Below are positions 24,466-33,847 of a stretch of 64,000 nt of DNA, in pieces. Numbering within the stretch: the stretch's first letter is position 1; every line of letters begins with the position of its first letter. The notes beneath the pieces were generated by a model. The model was given only the letters and a program-made list of their open reading frames with translations, ran no database searches and was not told where the DNA came from. Origin of the DNA: Syntrophales bacterium (GTDB lineage: Bacteria > Desulfobacterota > Syntrophia > Syntrophales > UBA8958); NCBI GenBank assembly GCA_026416455.1, contig JAOAFE010000003.1:143805-207804 (forward strand). Reading direction: 5' to 3'. Position numbers and translations under genes: made by a program.

Positions 24466-27400
24466 GTGACAAAAGATAATGAAAAAATCGGCGCAGTCAT
24501 GGTAGTAGGTGGCGGGATTGCTGGTATTCAGGCATCCCTTGATCTGGCCAATTCCGGCATCAAAGTCTATCTAGTAGAAAACGGAATCAGTATCGGTGGG
24601 GTCATGGCCCAGCTCGATAAGACCTTTCCTACCAACGACTGTTCGGCGTGTATCCTTTCTCCCAAATTGGTAGAAGTTGGGCGACATCCGAATGTAGAAA
24701 TCCTCACTCGCCGCACGGTAGAAGCGGTGGAAGGGAAAGCGGGGCATTTTAAGGTCAGACTGAAAAGGGCCCCTCGATATGTAGATTTGTCCAAATGTAC
24801 CGGCTGCGGAGACTGTGCCAAAGTATGCCCGGTCAATGTACCTTCGGATTTCAACGAGGGTCTCTCGGAGAGGCAAGCCATTTACCGACATTTCCCCCAG
24901 GCAATTCCGAGTGGTTTCGCGATTGATAAAAGAGGAACCTCCCCCTGTAAGGCGGCTTGTCCCACTCACATTAGTGTTCAGGGTTATGTGGCTTTGATTG
25001 CCGCCGGTAAGTTCAAAGAAGCCCTCAAGTTAATCAAGCAAGATAATCCCTTCCCGATCGTGTGTGGGCGGGTCTGCAATCATCCGTGCGAGACGGCGTG
25101 CATGAGAGGAAAGGTGGACGAACCAATCGACATCATGCATCTAAAGAGGTTCGTGGCAGATCTGGATCTGAAGGATGAGACCCGTTACCTACCTGAGAAA
25201 AAGGAGAACAAAGGTAAGAGGGTGGCTATTGTCGGAGCAGGGCCTTCGGGGCTAACCTGTGCTTACTATTTGGCAATCGAAGGTTATGATGTCGATGTGT
25301 ATGAAGCATTGCCCGTCGCAGGAGGATGGCTTGCCGTAGGAATTCCTGAATATCGCTTGCCCAAAGATGTACTGAAGGCGGAGATCAAGGTGATCGAAGA
25401 CCTGGGTGTAAAGATTCATCTCAATACCAGGGTGGGGAAGGATATTCCTTTCGAAAAGCTCAAGAATGAATACGATGCCGTTTTTATCGGATGCGGAACG
25501 ATGAGGAGCACCAAACTGGGTATCCCCGGAGAAGATTTGCAAGGGGTACTCCACGGCGTCGATTTCCTCCAGAGGATAAATCTAGGGGAAAAGCTTTACC
25601 CAGGTGATCGGGTGGCGGTCATTGGGGGTGGCAATGTCGCGATGGATGCCGTGCGTACATCTGTGCGCATGGGGGCGAAAGACGTTTTTGTCCTCTATCG
25701 TCGGTCACGGGCAGAAATGCCGGCCTCTCCGGAAGAAATTGAGGAAGCCCTGGAAGAGGGTGTCCGGATGGAGTTCTTGGTTGCGCCCAAAAGAATCTTA
25801 GGTGAAAATGGTAAAGTCACAGGCGTAGAATGCGTGCGTATGGAATTGGGAGAACCTGATGCAAGTGGCAGAAGGCGACCGATCGAAATAAAAGGTTCCG
25901 AGTTTGTCGTGCCTTGCGATGCCGTCATTCCCGCTATCGGTCAGGAAGCCGATCTATCCTTCTTGACGAAGGAATGCGGGGTGTCAGTAAACAAATGGAA
26001 CAATATAGACGTAGATCCCGTAACTTTTGCCACAAATGTGCCCGGTGTATTCGCCGGTGGTGATGTAGTTACGGGTCCTCAGACCGTTGTGAAGGCCGTT
26101 TATGCGGGCAAGGAAGCGGCCAAATCTATCGACCGCTACCTCCGGGGGGAAGATATCAAAGCAGGTCGCGAGCGAGATTGGACACGAGGGCTGGCCGATC
26201 CGGGAGATGTATCTCGTGTGTCCAAAAGTCCGCGCGTACCCTATCCCCATCTAAAGCCTGAGGAAAGAAAGACTAATTTCAAAGAAGTTGGCTTGGGATT
26301 CAGTGAAGAAGACGCAGTAAGAGAGGCGAAGAGATGCTTAAGCTGCGGCATCTGTTCTGAGTGTTATCAGTGCGTAGAAGCGTGTATTGCCAAAGCTATT
26401 AATCATGAGGATACATACGAAGAGGAAACGATCGAGGTTGGTGCTGTCATCGCGGCCCCCGGATTTGAGACGTTTGATGCGAAATTGCGTTCCGAATACG
26501 GGTTCGGCGTGTATCAAAACGTGATCACGAGCATTCAGTTTGAAAGAATACTCTCGGCTTCGGGTCCTTACTTCGGTCATGTACAAAGGATTTCCGATGG
26601 AAGAGAGCCGAAGAAGGTAGCCTTTATCCAATGTGTTGGATCACGGGATACCTCTTGCGGGAACAGTTGGTGTTCTTCCGTCTGCTGTATGTATGCAACC
26701 AAGGAAGCCATTATCGGCAAGGAACACGCCAAAGAATTAGAGCCGACGATCTTTTTCATGGATATAAGGGCACATGGGAAAGATTTTGACCGATTTGTGA
26801 ATCGAGCCAAAAATGAATACGGAATTCGGTACATACGTTCGATTCCTTCCACCATCAAAGAATTGCAACAGACGAAAAACCTGCTCGTCAAATACGTACA
26901 GGAAGACGGAACGTTGGTGGAAGAGGAGTTCGATATGGTTGTTCTTTCCGTGGGGCTTACGCCTCCTAACGAGGCGAAGGAGTTAGCTAAGGCCCTAGGA
27001 ATTGATCTGGACGAGCATGGTTTTTGTGCAACCGATTTGGAGAATCCCGTCAAGACGACGCGGGAAGGTGTATTTGTCTGCGGCGCCTTTGGAGGTCCTA
27101 AAGATATTCCTGAGACGGTCATGGAGGCAAGTGGCGCTGCGGCTTGTGCATCGAGTATTATAGCCGACAGAAGAGGAACCCTCATTACAGAGGAAGAGTT
27201 GCCCCTCGAGAAGGATTTACGGGGTATTGGTCCCAGAATAGGGGTGTTTGTGTGTCACTGCGGGATCAATATAGGCGGGGTCGTCAATGTGCCGGAAGTA
27301 AGGGATTACGCCAAAACGTTGCCTAATGTGGTTTTCGCTACGGATAATCTCTTTACCTGTTCTCAAGATGCGGCAGTAAAGATGGGAGAGGTAATCAAAG

Positions 27401-28890
27401 AGTACAATCTGACGAGGGTCGTGGTAGCCTCCTGTTCTCCCAGAACTCACGAACCGCTTTTCCAGGAGAATTGCGAGAAGGCAGGGCTTAATCCCTATCT
27501 TTTTGAGATGGCCAATATCCGCGATCAAGATTCCTGGGTTCACATGAATGAACCGGAGAAGGCGACGGAGAAGGCAAAAGATTTGGTACGGATGGCGGTG
27601 GCTAAGGCTCAATTTCTCATGCCTTTAAAACCGGGGCAACTGTCGGTGAACAAGGCGACGATGATCATCGGGGGAGGCCTGGCGGGCATGACGGCTGCTC
27701 TTTCACTGGCGGAGCAGGGGTTTGAATCTTATATCATTGAGAAGAAAGGTGAGTTGGGTGGAAATTATCGAGAGCTTTACTACACTTTAGAAGGCCTCGA
27801 TACGAAGAAGCACTTAAAGGGTCTGGAAGAGAAGATTAAGGCCAATTCTCTCATCCATGTCTATACGAATGCCGAAATAGTGAAGATTGAGGGGTTCATA
27901 GGTAATTATAAAACGACCATCAAAACCCGTGGTGAAGAGGTGCAGATTGAGCACGGCGTGGTTATTGTAGCCACGGGTGCTTACGAAATGGAGACGAGTG
28001 AATATCTCCACGGTCAATCTCCCAATGTCGTAACCCAGAGGAAGTTAGAGAAGTTTATCGCTGAAGGTGATGAAGTTGTAAAGAAGGCGTCGAGCGTAAT
28101 TATGATTCAGTGTGTCGGTTCTCGCACGGCCGAGCGGCCATACTGTAGTCGATACTGTTGCTCCGAGGCTATCAAAAACGCCCTCAAATTGAAGGAGATG
28201 GATCCGGAAAAAGATGTCACCATCATCTATAGAGATATTAGAACCTTCGGGCTCAAAGAAGATTATTACAAAAAAGCACGGGAGTTGAATGTAAAATTCG
28301 TCCGATACGATGAAGATAGAAAGCCGATCGTAACCCAAGTGGGCAACCAAGTAAGTGTTAGGGTATTTGACCCGATCCTTAATGCTCCTATAGAGCTCAA
28401 GGCGGACCTACTTGCCCTTTCCGTGGGTGCCGCACCGAACCCCGAAAACGAAGCCATCGGACAGATGCTGAAAGTGCCTATCAATCAGGATGGATTCTTC
28501 CTCGAAGCCCATGTAAAACTGCGTCCGGTGGATTTTGCTACAGACGGGGTCTTTATGTGCGGTATGGCTCACTCACCCAAGCTAAGTGAGGATTCCGTTG
28601 TGCAAGCAAATGCGGCTGTCTCGAGGGCTTGTACCATTTTGACGAAAGACTTCATCGAGGCGGAAGGTAAGACGGCCTACGTGAACAAAGATCGGTGCTC
28701 CGGTTGCGGTCTCTGTGAACAAAATTGTCCGTTCGGTGCTATCGCTGTAAATCCGGTGGAGGGTGTAGCCGAGGTTAATACGGTTCTTTGTAAGGGTTGT
28801 GGTGTTTGTACTGCTTCTTGTCGAATGAATGCCGTGGATTTGAACGGTTTTACGAACGAGGAGGTCATCGCCCAGATTGCAGCTTTGTAA
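24466..28890 (+). CDS. Giant HdrA-type flavoprotein with internal GltD-like NAD(P)H module (HdrA-GltD-HdrA)
   Basis: A 1474-residue protein about twice the size of normal HdrA. Residues 1-130 begin an HdrA-like FAD fold (VVGGGIAGIQASLDLA) and a CTGCGDCAKVCPV ferredoxin motif. Residues about 160-560 are a complete glutamate-synthase-small-subunit-like module: Cys-rich CKAACP ... CGRVCNHPCETAC, VAIVGAGPSG (255-262) and VAVIGGGNVAM (383-393). HdrA sequence resumes at about 600-915 with extra Cys (CLSCGICSECYQC). A full second HdrA runs from about 922 (FVCHCG) with IIGGGLAGM, and ends in two [4Fe-4S] motifs CSGCGLCEQNC and CKGCGVC. It is the flavin-based bifurcating core candidate of the downstream Hdr/Flx set and could take electrons from NAD(P)H through its internal module. 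Start is GTG after GAGAGGTGG. Confidence 0.9.
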   Translation: MTKDNEKIGAVMVVGGGIAGIQASLDLANSGIKVYLVENGISIGGVMAQLDKTFPTNDCSACILSPKLVEVGRHPNVEILTRRTVEAVEGKAGHFKVRLKRAPRYVDLSKCTGCGDCAKVCPVNVPSDFNEGLSERQAIYRHFPQAIPSGFAIDKRGTSPCKAACPTHISVQGYVALIAAGKFKEALKLIKQDNPFPIVCGRVCNHPCETACMRGKVDEPIDIMHLKRFVADLDLKDETRYLPEKKENKGKRVAIVGAGPSGLTCAYYLAIEGYDVDVYEALPVAGGWLAVGIPEYRLPKDVLKAEIKVIEDLGVKIHLNTRVGKDIPFEKLKNEYDAVFIGCGTMRSTKLGIPGEDLQGVLHGVDFLQRINLGEKLYPGDRVAVIGGGNVAMDAVRTSVRMGAKDVFVLYRRSRAEMPASPEEIEEALEEGVRMEFLVAPKRILGENGKVTGVECVRMELGEPDASGRRRPIEIKGSEFVVPCDAVIPAIGQEADLSFLTKECGVSVNKWNNIDVDPVTFATNVPGVFAGGDVVTGPQTVVKAVYAGKEAAKSIDRYLRGEDIKAGRERDWTRGLADPGDVSRVSKSPRVPYPHLKPEERKTNFKEVGLGFSEEDAVREAKRCLSCGICSECYQCVEACIAKAINHEDTYEEETIEVGAVIAAPGFETFDAKLRSEYGFGVYQNVITSIQFERILSASGPYFGHVQRISDGREPKKVAFIQCVGSRDTSCGNSWCSSVCCMYATKEAIIGKEHAKELEPTIFFMDIRAHGKDFDRFVNRAKNEYGIRYIRSIPSTIKELQQTKNLLVKYVQEDGTLVEEEFDMVVLSVGLTPPNEAKELAKALGIDLDEHGFCATDLENPVKTTREGVFVCGAFGGPKDIPETVMEASGAAACASSIIADRRGTLITEEELPLEKDLRGIGPRIGVFVCHCGINIGGVVNVPEVRDYAKTLPNVVFATDNLFTCSQDAAVKMGEVIKEYNLTRVVVASCSPRTHEPLFQENCEKAGLNPYLFEMANIRDQDSWVHMNEPEKATEKAKDLVRMAVAKAQFLMPLKPGQLSVNKATMIIGGGLAGMTAALSLAEQGFESYIIEKKGELGGNYRELYYTLEGLDTKKHLKGLEEKIKANSLIHVYTNAEIVKIEGFIGNYKTTIKTRGEEVQIEHGVVIVATGAYEMETSEYLHGQSPNVVTQRKLEKFIAEGDEVVKKASSVIMIQCVGSRTAERPYCSRYCCSEAIKNALKLKEMDPEKDVTIIYRDIRTFGLKEDYYKKARELNVKFVRYDEDRKPIVTQVGNQVSVRVFDPILNAPIELKADLLALSVGAAPNPENEAIGQMLKVPINQDGFFLEAHVKLRPVDFATDGVFMCGMAHSPKLSEDSVVQANAAVSRACTILTKDFIEAEGKTAYVNKDRCSGCGLCEQNCPFGAIAVNPVEGVAEVNTVLCKGCGVCTASCRMNAVDLNGFTNEEVIAQIAAL

Positions 28891-28948
28891 TGGTGATTAC
28901 ATCCTGCGTTGGGCGGAATGAAACTATAAGTCAGAAACGGAGAATGTA

Positions 28949-29386
28949 ATGTCTGAAGAACAAGGGAAAGCGACTTGGGATCCGAAAATAATTGCCATAG
29001 TGTGTAATTGGTGCACCTATGCGGGGGCCGATTTGGCTGGTATAAGTCGAATCCAGTATCCTCCAAACGTGCGCATCGTGCGGGTACCCTGTACAGGTCG
29101 GATCAATCCATTTTACATTGTCCGTGCCCTTCAGGAAGGAGCGGATGGAGTGCTCGTTTCCGGTTGTCACCCGGGGGAATGTCACTATCTGACGGGGAAC
29201 CTCAGCGCCAGACGAAAGTTCGCCATGTTGAAAAAGTTTCTTGACTACATCGGTGTAGAATCTGATCGAACGACATTTACCTGGTGCTCCGCGTCGGAGG
29301 GAGAGAGGTTTGCCAAGGTTGTTCGGGGAGTCACGGAAAAGGTCAGATCCGTTGGACCGGCCCGGCGGCTGGTCAAATCCTTGTAA
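28949..29386 (+). CDS. MvhD/FlxD-like [2Fe-2S] electron-transfer subunit
   Basis: A 145-residue MvhD-family protein (hydrogenase iron-sulfur subunit). Conserved Cys: VCNWCTY, CTGRIN, SGCHPGECHY. In known Hdr complexes this subunit passes electrons between HdrA and a hydrogenase, formate dehydrogenase or Flx partner. RBS is CGGAGAATGTA. It follows the giant HdrA by 58 bases. Confidence 0.92.
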   Translation: MSEEQGKATWDPKIIAIVCNWCTYAGADLAGISRIQYPPNVRIVRVPCTGRINPFYIVRALQEGADGVLVSGCHPGECHYLTGNLSARRKFAMLKKFLDYIGVESDRTTFTWCSASEGERFAKVVRGVTEKVRSVGPARRLVKSL

Positions 29387-29427
29387 GGTAAAGGGCAGAA
29401 AATTAACGAAACGAGGATTCGGGAAAA

Positions 29428-30435
29428 GTGGAAGCGATTGAAAGAAATCTACGAGAGGAAGCAAAGAGGCTTCTGGCAGAGAAGAAGGTGGACGTCATTG
29501 TGGGGTACGAAGCAGGTACCCTTCCCCTTACGGCTACCCCTACTTTTATCACCGATCCGGCAGAGGCAGAAAGGCTCGTATGGAATCCCCTCTGTGTGCA
29601 TAACTTGGCCAAATACGTGCATGATGTCATCACTCAGCATCGGAATTCTCAGAAAAGGGTTAAGCCGGAGAGTAGAACGAGGAAAGTGGTGGGAGTGGTG
29701 GCCCGAGGTTGCACCAGTCGATCCATTATTTTACACCTACAGGAGCGTCAGTATGGCCGTGAAGATATAGTGATTATAGGTGTTCCGTGCCAAGGGTATA
29801 TAGATCGAAAGAAGCTCTCTGTCAGCCTCAATGGAGAAGAAGTGTTATCGGGAACCATTGAGGGCGATGAAATTAAGGTTATGACTGGGACGGGAGAAAA
29901 AAGACTGAGGTTGTCCGATGTATTGGCGGATAATTGCATAACCTGCCGGTTCAACAACCCCATCATTAGCGACGTTTCTTTGGGAGAACCGGCGTCAGCG
30001 ATGAAGGCCGAGGAAGAGTTCAACGAAGTAAACGCCTTCGAACAACTTTCCTCCGATGAACGGTGGGCGTATTTTGAGAAGGAGATGGCCAAGTGCATTC
30101 GTTGTTACGCCTGCCGGCAGGCCTGTCCTTCCTGTTACTGTCCCGAGTGTTTTGTAGAGCAAAGCCGTCCACAGTGGGTGGGCATTGGAGGAGACGCGTC
30201 GGATACCCAAGTTTTTCAAATTATGCGTATCTTCCATATGGTCGGCCGGTGTGTTGATTGTGGGTCGTGCATTGCCGTCTGTCCCATGGGTGTAGATTTG
30301 AGGAAATTCTTGAAAAAACTAGACAAGGATGCATTTGAGTTATTCGGCAGTCGTGCGGGCTCTTCACTGGAAGATCCACCGGTGCTCTCCACGTTTAAAG
30401 AACATGAATGTGAAGATTTCATATATAACCCTTGA
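29428..30435 (+). CDS. FrhB/FdhB-like iron-sulfur protein with C-terminal [4Fe-4S] ferredoxin pair
   Basis: A 335-residue protein. The N-terminal part (about 1-190) resembles the beta subunit of F420-hydrogenase/formate dehydrogenase (VVGVVARGCTSRSI, GVPCQGYIDR, NCITCRFNNP). The C-terminal part holds CIRCYACRQACPSCYCPEC and CVDCGSCIAVCPMGV. It lies between MvhD and HdrC. It may be the equivalent of the additional Fe-S subunit (FlxC-like) in Hdr-Flx clusters, but I am unsure. It starts at GTG. The DNA at 30109-30122 is a perfect palindrome caused by the ACRQA codons. Confidence 0.78.
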   Translation: MEAIERNLREEAKRLLAEKKVDVIVGYEAGTLPLTATPTFITDPAEAERLVWNPLCVHNLAKYVHDVITQHRNSQKRVKPESRTRKVVGVVARGCTSRSIILHLQERQYGREDIVIIGVPCQGYIDRKKLSVSLNGEEVLSGTIEGDEIKVMTGTGEKRLRLSDVLADNCITCRFNNPIISDVSLGEPASAMKAEEEFNEVNAFEQLSSDERWAYFEKEMAKCIRCYACRQACPSCYCPECFVEQSRPQWVGIGGDASDTQVFQIMRIFHMVGRCVDCGSCIAVCPMGVDLRKFLKKLDKDAFELFGSRAGSSLEDPPVLSTFKEHECEDFIYNP

Positions 30436-30456
30436 GGCGGGTACACGGAGTAAGTT

Positions 30457-30978
30457 ATGAAGACATTTCTCGAAGAAGTAAATGAACGGATAAACGGTGT
30501 TCCAATTCAGAGGTGTTACCATTGTCGGAAGTGCACAGCCGGTTGTCCGCTGGCTTTTGCTATGGAATACAATCCCAATCGGATTATAAAGATGATCCAA
30601 TTGGGAATGAAAAGGGAAGTTTTAACGAGCTCGACGATTTGGCTCTGTGCGTCTTGCGAGACATGCATAACCCGTTGCCCCAATCAGGTGGACATTGCGA
30701 GAATGATGGATGTTTTGAGGGAGATGGCTATTCGGGAAGGGATTCCGGCCAAAGAGAAGAATGTACTTTCCTTTCATCAGGCTTTTCTGTCCTGTATTAG
30801 GTCTCGGGGTAGGATTAACGAGCCGCTCATGATGGTGAATTATAAGCTCAGATCGGGAGACTTGTTCTCGGATATGGGCATGGGTATTGACATGTTCCTC
30901 AAGGGAAAACTCCCTCTGATATCTCCCAAGACCAAAGATTTAAAGGCTGTTAGGGATATTTTTGAGAAGACCAAATAG
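30457..30978 (+). CDS. hdrC: HdrC-like heterodisulfide reductase subunit C
   Basis: A 173-residue HdrC with two [4Fe-4S] motifs, CRKCTAGCP (residues 24-32) and CASCETCITRCP (about 65-76), and a helical C terminus. It connects HdrA to HdrB. RBS is CGGAG; hdrB follows after 19 bases. Confidence 0.93.
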   Translation: MKTFLEEVNERINGVPIQRCYHCRKCTAGCPLAFAMEYNPNRIIKMIQLGMKREVLTSSTIWLCASCETCITRCPNQVDIARMMDVLREMAIREGIPAKEKNVLSFHQAFLSCIRSRGRINEPLMMVNYKLRSGDLFSDMGMGIDMFLKGKLPLISPKTKDLKAVRDIFEKTK

Positions 30979-30997
30979 CGATTGAGTAAGGAGGCAA

Positions 30998-31852
30998 GTG
31001 TTGAAAGTTTCATACTATCCGGGATGTTCACTCCATGGGACAGCAAAGGAGTACGATCAGTCTGTCAAGGCCGTGTGCGCCGCTCTGGGCATAGAACTAA
31101 AAGAAGTAGAAGATTGGTCTTGCTGTGGAGCAACGGCAGCCCATTCAACCAATTTTAACCTGTCGGTCGCCTTGCCGGCTCGAAATCTGGCGAGCATAGA
31201 GGCAAGTGGATTAAATGAAGTGCTGGTGCCATGTGCTGCCTGTTTCAATCGTTTTAAAAGTGCCCAACATCACTTGGCTCATGATGATAAGTTGAGAGGG
31301 GAAATTACAAAGATAATAGGCCAGCCATATCGAGGCTCCGCCGTCATTAAACATCCGATTGGTGTCTTCCATGATGATGTAGGCCTCGATAGAATTGCCG
31401 AAAAGGTCGTCAAGAAACTTACGGGCCTCAAACCGGTCTCTTACTATGGATGTCTGTTGGTCAGACCTCCCGAGGTATGCCAGTTTGAAAATTACGAACA
31501 TCCCTACATGCTGGACGATGTCTTAATGGTCTTGGGGGCAGATGTGAAGCAGTGGTCTTTCAAGACGGATTGTTGTGGTGGCTCTTTGACGATTAGTCGA
31601 ACGGAAATAGTGAACAGGTTAGTGGACCGGCTTATGACCATGGCGAGGGAAGCGGGGGCAAATTGTGTGGTTACGGCCTGTCCTGTATGTATGGCCAATC
31701 TCGATGCCAGGGCAAGTGAAAACTTAAAGCTCCCAGTCTTTTATTTTACAGAGCTCATGGCTTTGGCTTTTGGTCTACCTGGTACGTCGAATTGGTTGAA
31801 ACTTCACATGGTAGATCCTACACCGCTTATGGGTGGATTGGGGTTGATATAA
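30998..31852 (+). CDS. hdrB: HdrB-like heterodisulfide reductase subunit B
   Basis: A 284-residue HdrB with the two CCG domains that hold noncubane [4Fe-4S] clusters: YYPGCS, SCCGATAA, CAAC and then DCCGGS, CPVC. This is the catalytic disulfide-reducing subunit; in non-methanogens the disulfide substrate is generally unknown (DsrC-like proteins in sulfur metabolisers). The start is GTG 30998 or the adjacent TTG 31001, which has better spacing to AAGGAGG. Confidence 0.93.
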   Translation: MLKVSYYPGCSLHGTAKEYDQSVKAVCAALGIELKEVEDWSCCGATAAHSTNFNLSVALPARNLASIEASGLNEVLVPCAACFNRFKSAQHHLAHDDKLRGEITKIIGQPYRGSAVIKHPIGVFHDDVGLDRIAEKVVKKLTGLKPVSYYGCLLVRPPEVCQFENYEHPYMLDDVLMVLGADVKQWSFKTDCCGGSLTISRTEIVNRLVDRLMTMAREAGANCVVTACPVCMANLDARASENLKLPVFYFTELMALAFGLPGTSNWLKLHMVDPTPLMGGLGLI

Positions 31853-31876
31853 AAACTCACAAGATTGAAGGATACT

Positions 31877-32905
31877 ATGGAAAAACGGTTAATTAAAAAA
31901 GACGCATTGGCTGGAATACCAAAGAAAATCAGGGAGAACTTTACTGTCTTTGCGCCCGTCAAGGTGGAAGACAATGTAGTCTTTAAAGAGCTGGAGCCTC
32001 AAGAGGAACCCCTGGTTGGTCATTATCAAAACACAAAAAATGCCCCTAAAGGGGTCTTCTTCCCGCGTACAGAAGTGATGATGCGTTATGTGAGAACTCC
32101 TAAAGGAGTTCAACTGAAGGGCATAGAAATGGCGGCTGCGGACGCTGTACTTTTTGGTGTGAGGCCGTGCGATGCGAGAAGTTTCGCTCTGCTCGATTTG
32201 CTTTTTGATCAGGAAAAGTACAAAGACCCTTACTATATAGCCAAAAGGGAAAAGGCGACGGTGGTTACTCTCGCCTGCGCTCGTGTTCCTTACCGCACCT
32301 GTTTTTGTACATCGGTCGAAGGAGGACCGCTAGATGGCAAAGGGAGCGATGTGCTGATCACGGACCTAGGTACCGATTTCCTGGTCGAGTTCCTTACCCC
32401 AAAGGGAGAGAAATTGGGTTCTTATTTTGAAGGTACTCCAGCTTCAGAGGAGGCGGAAAAGAAGAAGGAAGAGGTAAAACAAAAGGCCGAAGGAGAAATT
32501 GTTTCGCATATACCAGCGCGAGAAATTAAACCCATTTTAGATGTAAACTTCGATCATCCCTTTTGGGATACGATCCACAAAAAATGTTTGGCCTGTGGCA
32601 CCTGTACGTACTTATGTCCCACTTGTCATTGTTTTGATATCAGTGATGAGATGAAATATGACGATGGTCGGCGCTTGAGAAACTGGGATTCCTGCATGTA
32701 TCCCTTATTTACCAAAGAAACTTCGGGCCATAATCCTCGCCCAACCCAAAAGGAAAGGTGGCGTCAGCGGACGATGCATAAATTCAAGTATTATGTGGAC
32801 AATTTCAACGCCATCGCCTGTGTAGGATGTGGGCGGTGTGTGATGTACTGCCCGGTAAATATCGATATTCGCAAGATCGTCGAAGATATATCGAAATTAC
32901 AGTAA
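31877..32905 (+). CDS. FlxB/AsrA/HyhB-like 4Fe-4S subunit
   Basis: A 342-residue protein of the sulfhydrogenase-beta/anaerobic sulfite reductase A family. The GVRPCDARSF motif sits near residue 95. Two C-terminal [4Fe-4S] motifs are CLACGTCTYLCPTCHC and CVGCGRCVMYCP. A Lys/Glu-rich linker (about 195-212) interrupts the middle. It would relay electrons from the FAD/NAD subunit encoded next. ATG 31877 follows GAAGGATACT; an upstream TTG is possible. Position in the cluster supports a FlxB-like role rather than sulfite reductase, since no AsrC is present. Confidence 0.88.
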   Translation: MEKRLIKKDALAGIPKKIRENFTVFAPVKVEDNVVFKELEPQEEPLVGHYQNTKNAPKGVFFPRTEVMMRYVRTPKGVQLKGIEMAAADAVLFGVRPCDARSFALLDLLFDQEKYKDPYYIAKREKATVVTLACARVPYRTCFCTSVEGGPLDGKGSDVLITDLGTDFLVEFLTPKGEKLGSYFEGTPASEEAEKKKEEVKQKAEGEIVSHIPAREIKPILDVNFDHPFWDTIHKKCLACGTCTYLCPTCHCFDISDEMKYDDGRRLRNWDSCMYPLFTKETSGHNPRPTQKERWRQRTMHKFKYYVDNFNAIACVGCGRCVMYCPVNIDIRKIVEDISKLQ

Positions 32906-32918
32906 TCGGGAGATCGTC

Positions 32919-33758
32919 ATGGAGAATCCATATGTGCCCTATCCAGTCGAAGTAATAAAAATTGTGACCGAGGTGGACACAAAAGATATAAAGACTTTTC
33001 GGCTGGCTTTTGTAAATAAAGAAGATGAAGAAAAATTCAAGTACTTGCCCGGTCAGTTTGCGGAGCTTTCCCTTTTTGGAAAGGGCGAGTCACCCATCGG
33101 TATTGCCTCTTCTCCCACGAACCCTGGTTATGTAGAGTTCACCGTACAAAAAGCAGGAGTGGTGACAACCGCCCTTCATGAGATGGAAGAAGGAACAATT
33201 ATGGGTATTCGGGGGCCCTTGGGGAATTCTTGGCCGCTTGAATATTTGGAAGGAAAAAATGTCGTGGTCGTCGGTGGAGGATTCGCGTTTACTACCCTGC
33301 GGTCACTTACGCAATACATGATTCATGAAGATAACAGAAAAAAATATGGAAAAATCACTGTTATCTACGGAGCGAGGACGCCGGGCTTGCTTATCTACAA
33401 GGATGAGCTGGCCGCGTGGTCGAAAAGGGATGATTTGGAACTTCACGTGACCGTAGACAAGGGCGACGAGAATTGGAAAGGTAAGGAAGGTTTTGTGCCT
33501 ACGGTCTGCAAGGAAGTGGCCCCCAGTGCTGATAATGCAGTGGCCGTGATCTGTGGTCCTCCTATCATGATTAGGTTTACCTTGCCCGTCTTTTTTGAAC
33601 TCGGCTTTTCAAAAGAAAATATTTATACATCTTTAGAAATGCGTATGAAGTGCGGGATCGGCAAATGCGGACGATGTAATGTGGGAAGTAAGTACGTATG
33701 CAAAGACGGGCCGGTGTTTTCTCTGGCCGAACTTGATCGGTTAACTCCGGAATACTAG
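32919..33758 (+). CDS. FlxA/AsrB/HyhG-like FAD/NAD(P)H-binding subunit
   Basis: A 279-residue ferredoxin-NADP reductase-family protein. FAD-binding barrel (about 1-100, LPGQFAELSL), NAD(P) domain with VVVVGGGFAFTTLR, and a C-terminal [2Fe-2S] site CGIGKCGRCNVG ... C. It is the entry or exit point for pyridine nucleotide electrons in Hdr-Flx complexes. It follows the FlxB-like gene by 13 bases. Confidence 0.9.
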   Translation: MENPYVPYPVEVIKIVTEVDTKDIKTFRLAFVNKEDEEKFKYLPGQFAELSLFGKGESPIGIASSPTNPGYVEFTVQKAGVVTTALHEMEEGTIMGIRGPLGNSWPLEYLEGKNVVVVGGGFAFTTLRSLTQYMIHEDNRKKYGKITVIYGARTPGLLIYKDELAAWSKRDDLELHVTVDKGDENWKGKEGFVPTVCKEVAPSADNAVAVICGPPIMIRFTLPVFFELGFSKENIYTSLEMRMKCGIGKCGRCNVGSKYVCKDGPVFSLAELDRLTPEY

Positions 33759-33792
33759 ATATTAAGCGAAATTAAATAATTCGTTTTTTCAG

Positions 33793-33828
33793 GGGGGAGC
33801 AGGGAAGGAGTCGCTGCCCCCTATTTTT
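33793..33828 (+). terminator. Candidate terminator/attenuator between Flx-like and Nfn genes
   Basis: Arms GGGGG-AG-CAG (33793-33802) and CTGCCCCC (33814-33821) pair with one bulge and are followed by TATTTTT. The 89-base gap is the only sizeable one in the Hdr-Nfn cluster, so this could set the ratio of the two gene sets. Confidence 0.5.
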
Positions 33829-33847
33829 AAATTTAGAGGGATTAACG

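Noticed and set aside
30109-30122. Perfect palindrome GCCTGCCGGCAGGC, similar sequences near 3484, 39590 and 42047, suggestive of a dispersed repeat
   Set aside because: Three of the four lie in coding DNA for the peptide AC-R-(Q/R)-A, which forces the sequence; the copies are imperfect and too few for a repeat family.
31877-33758. Anaerobic sulfite reductase AsrAB
   Set aside because: The two proteins resemble AsrA and AsrB, but no AsrC sirohaem subunit follows and the flanking hdr/mvhD genes point to FlxBA-like function.
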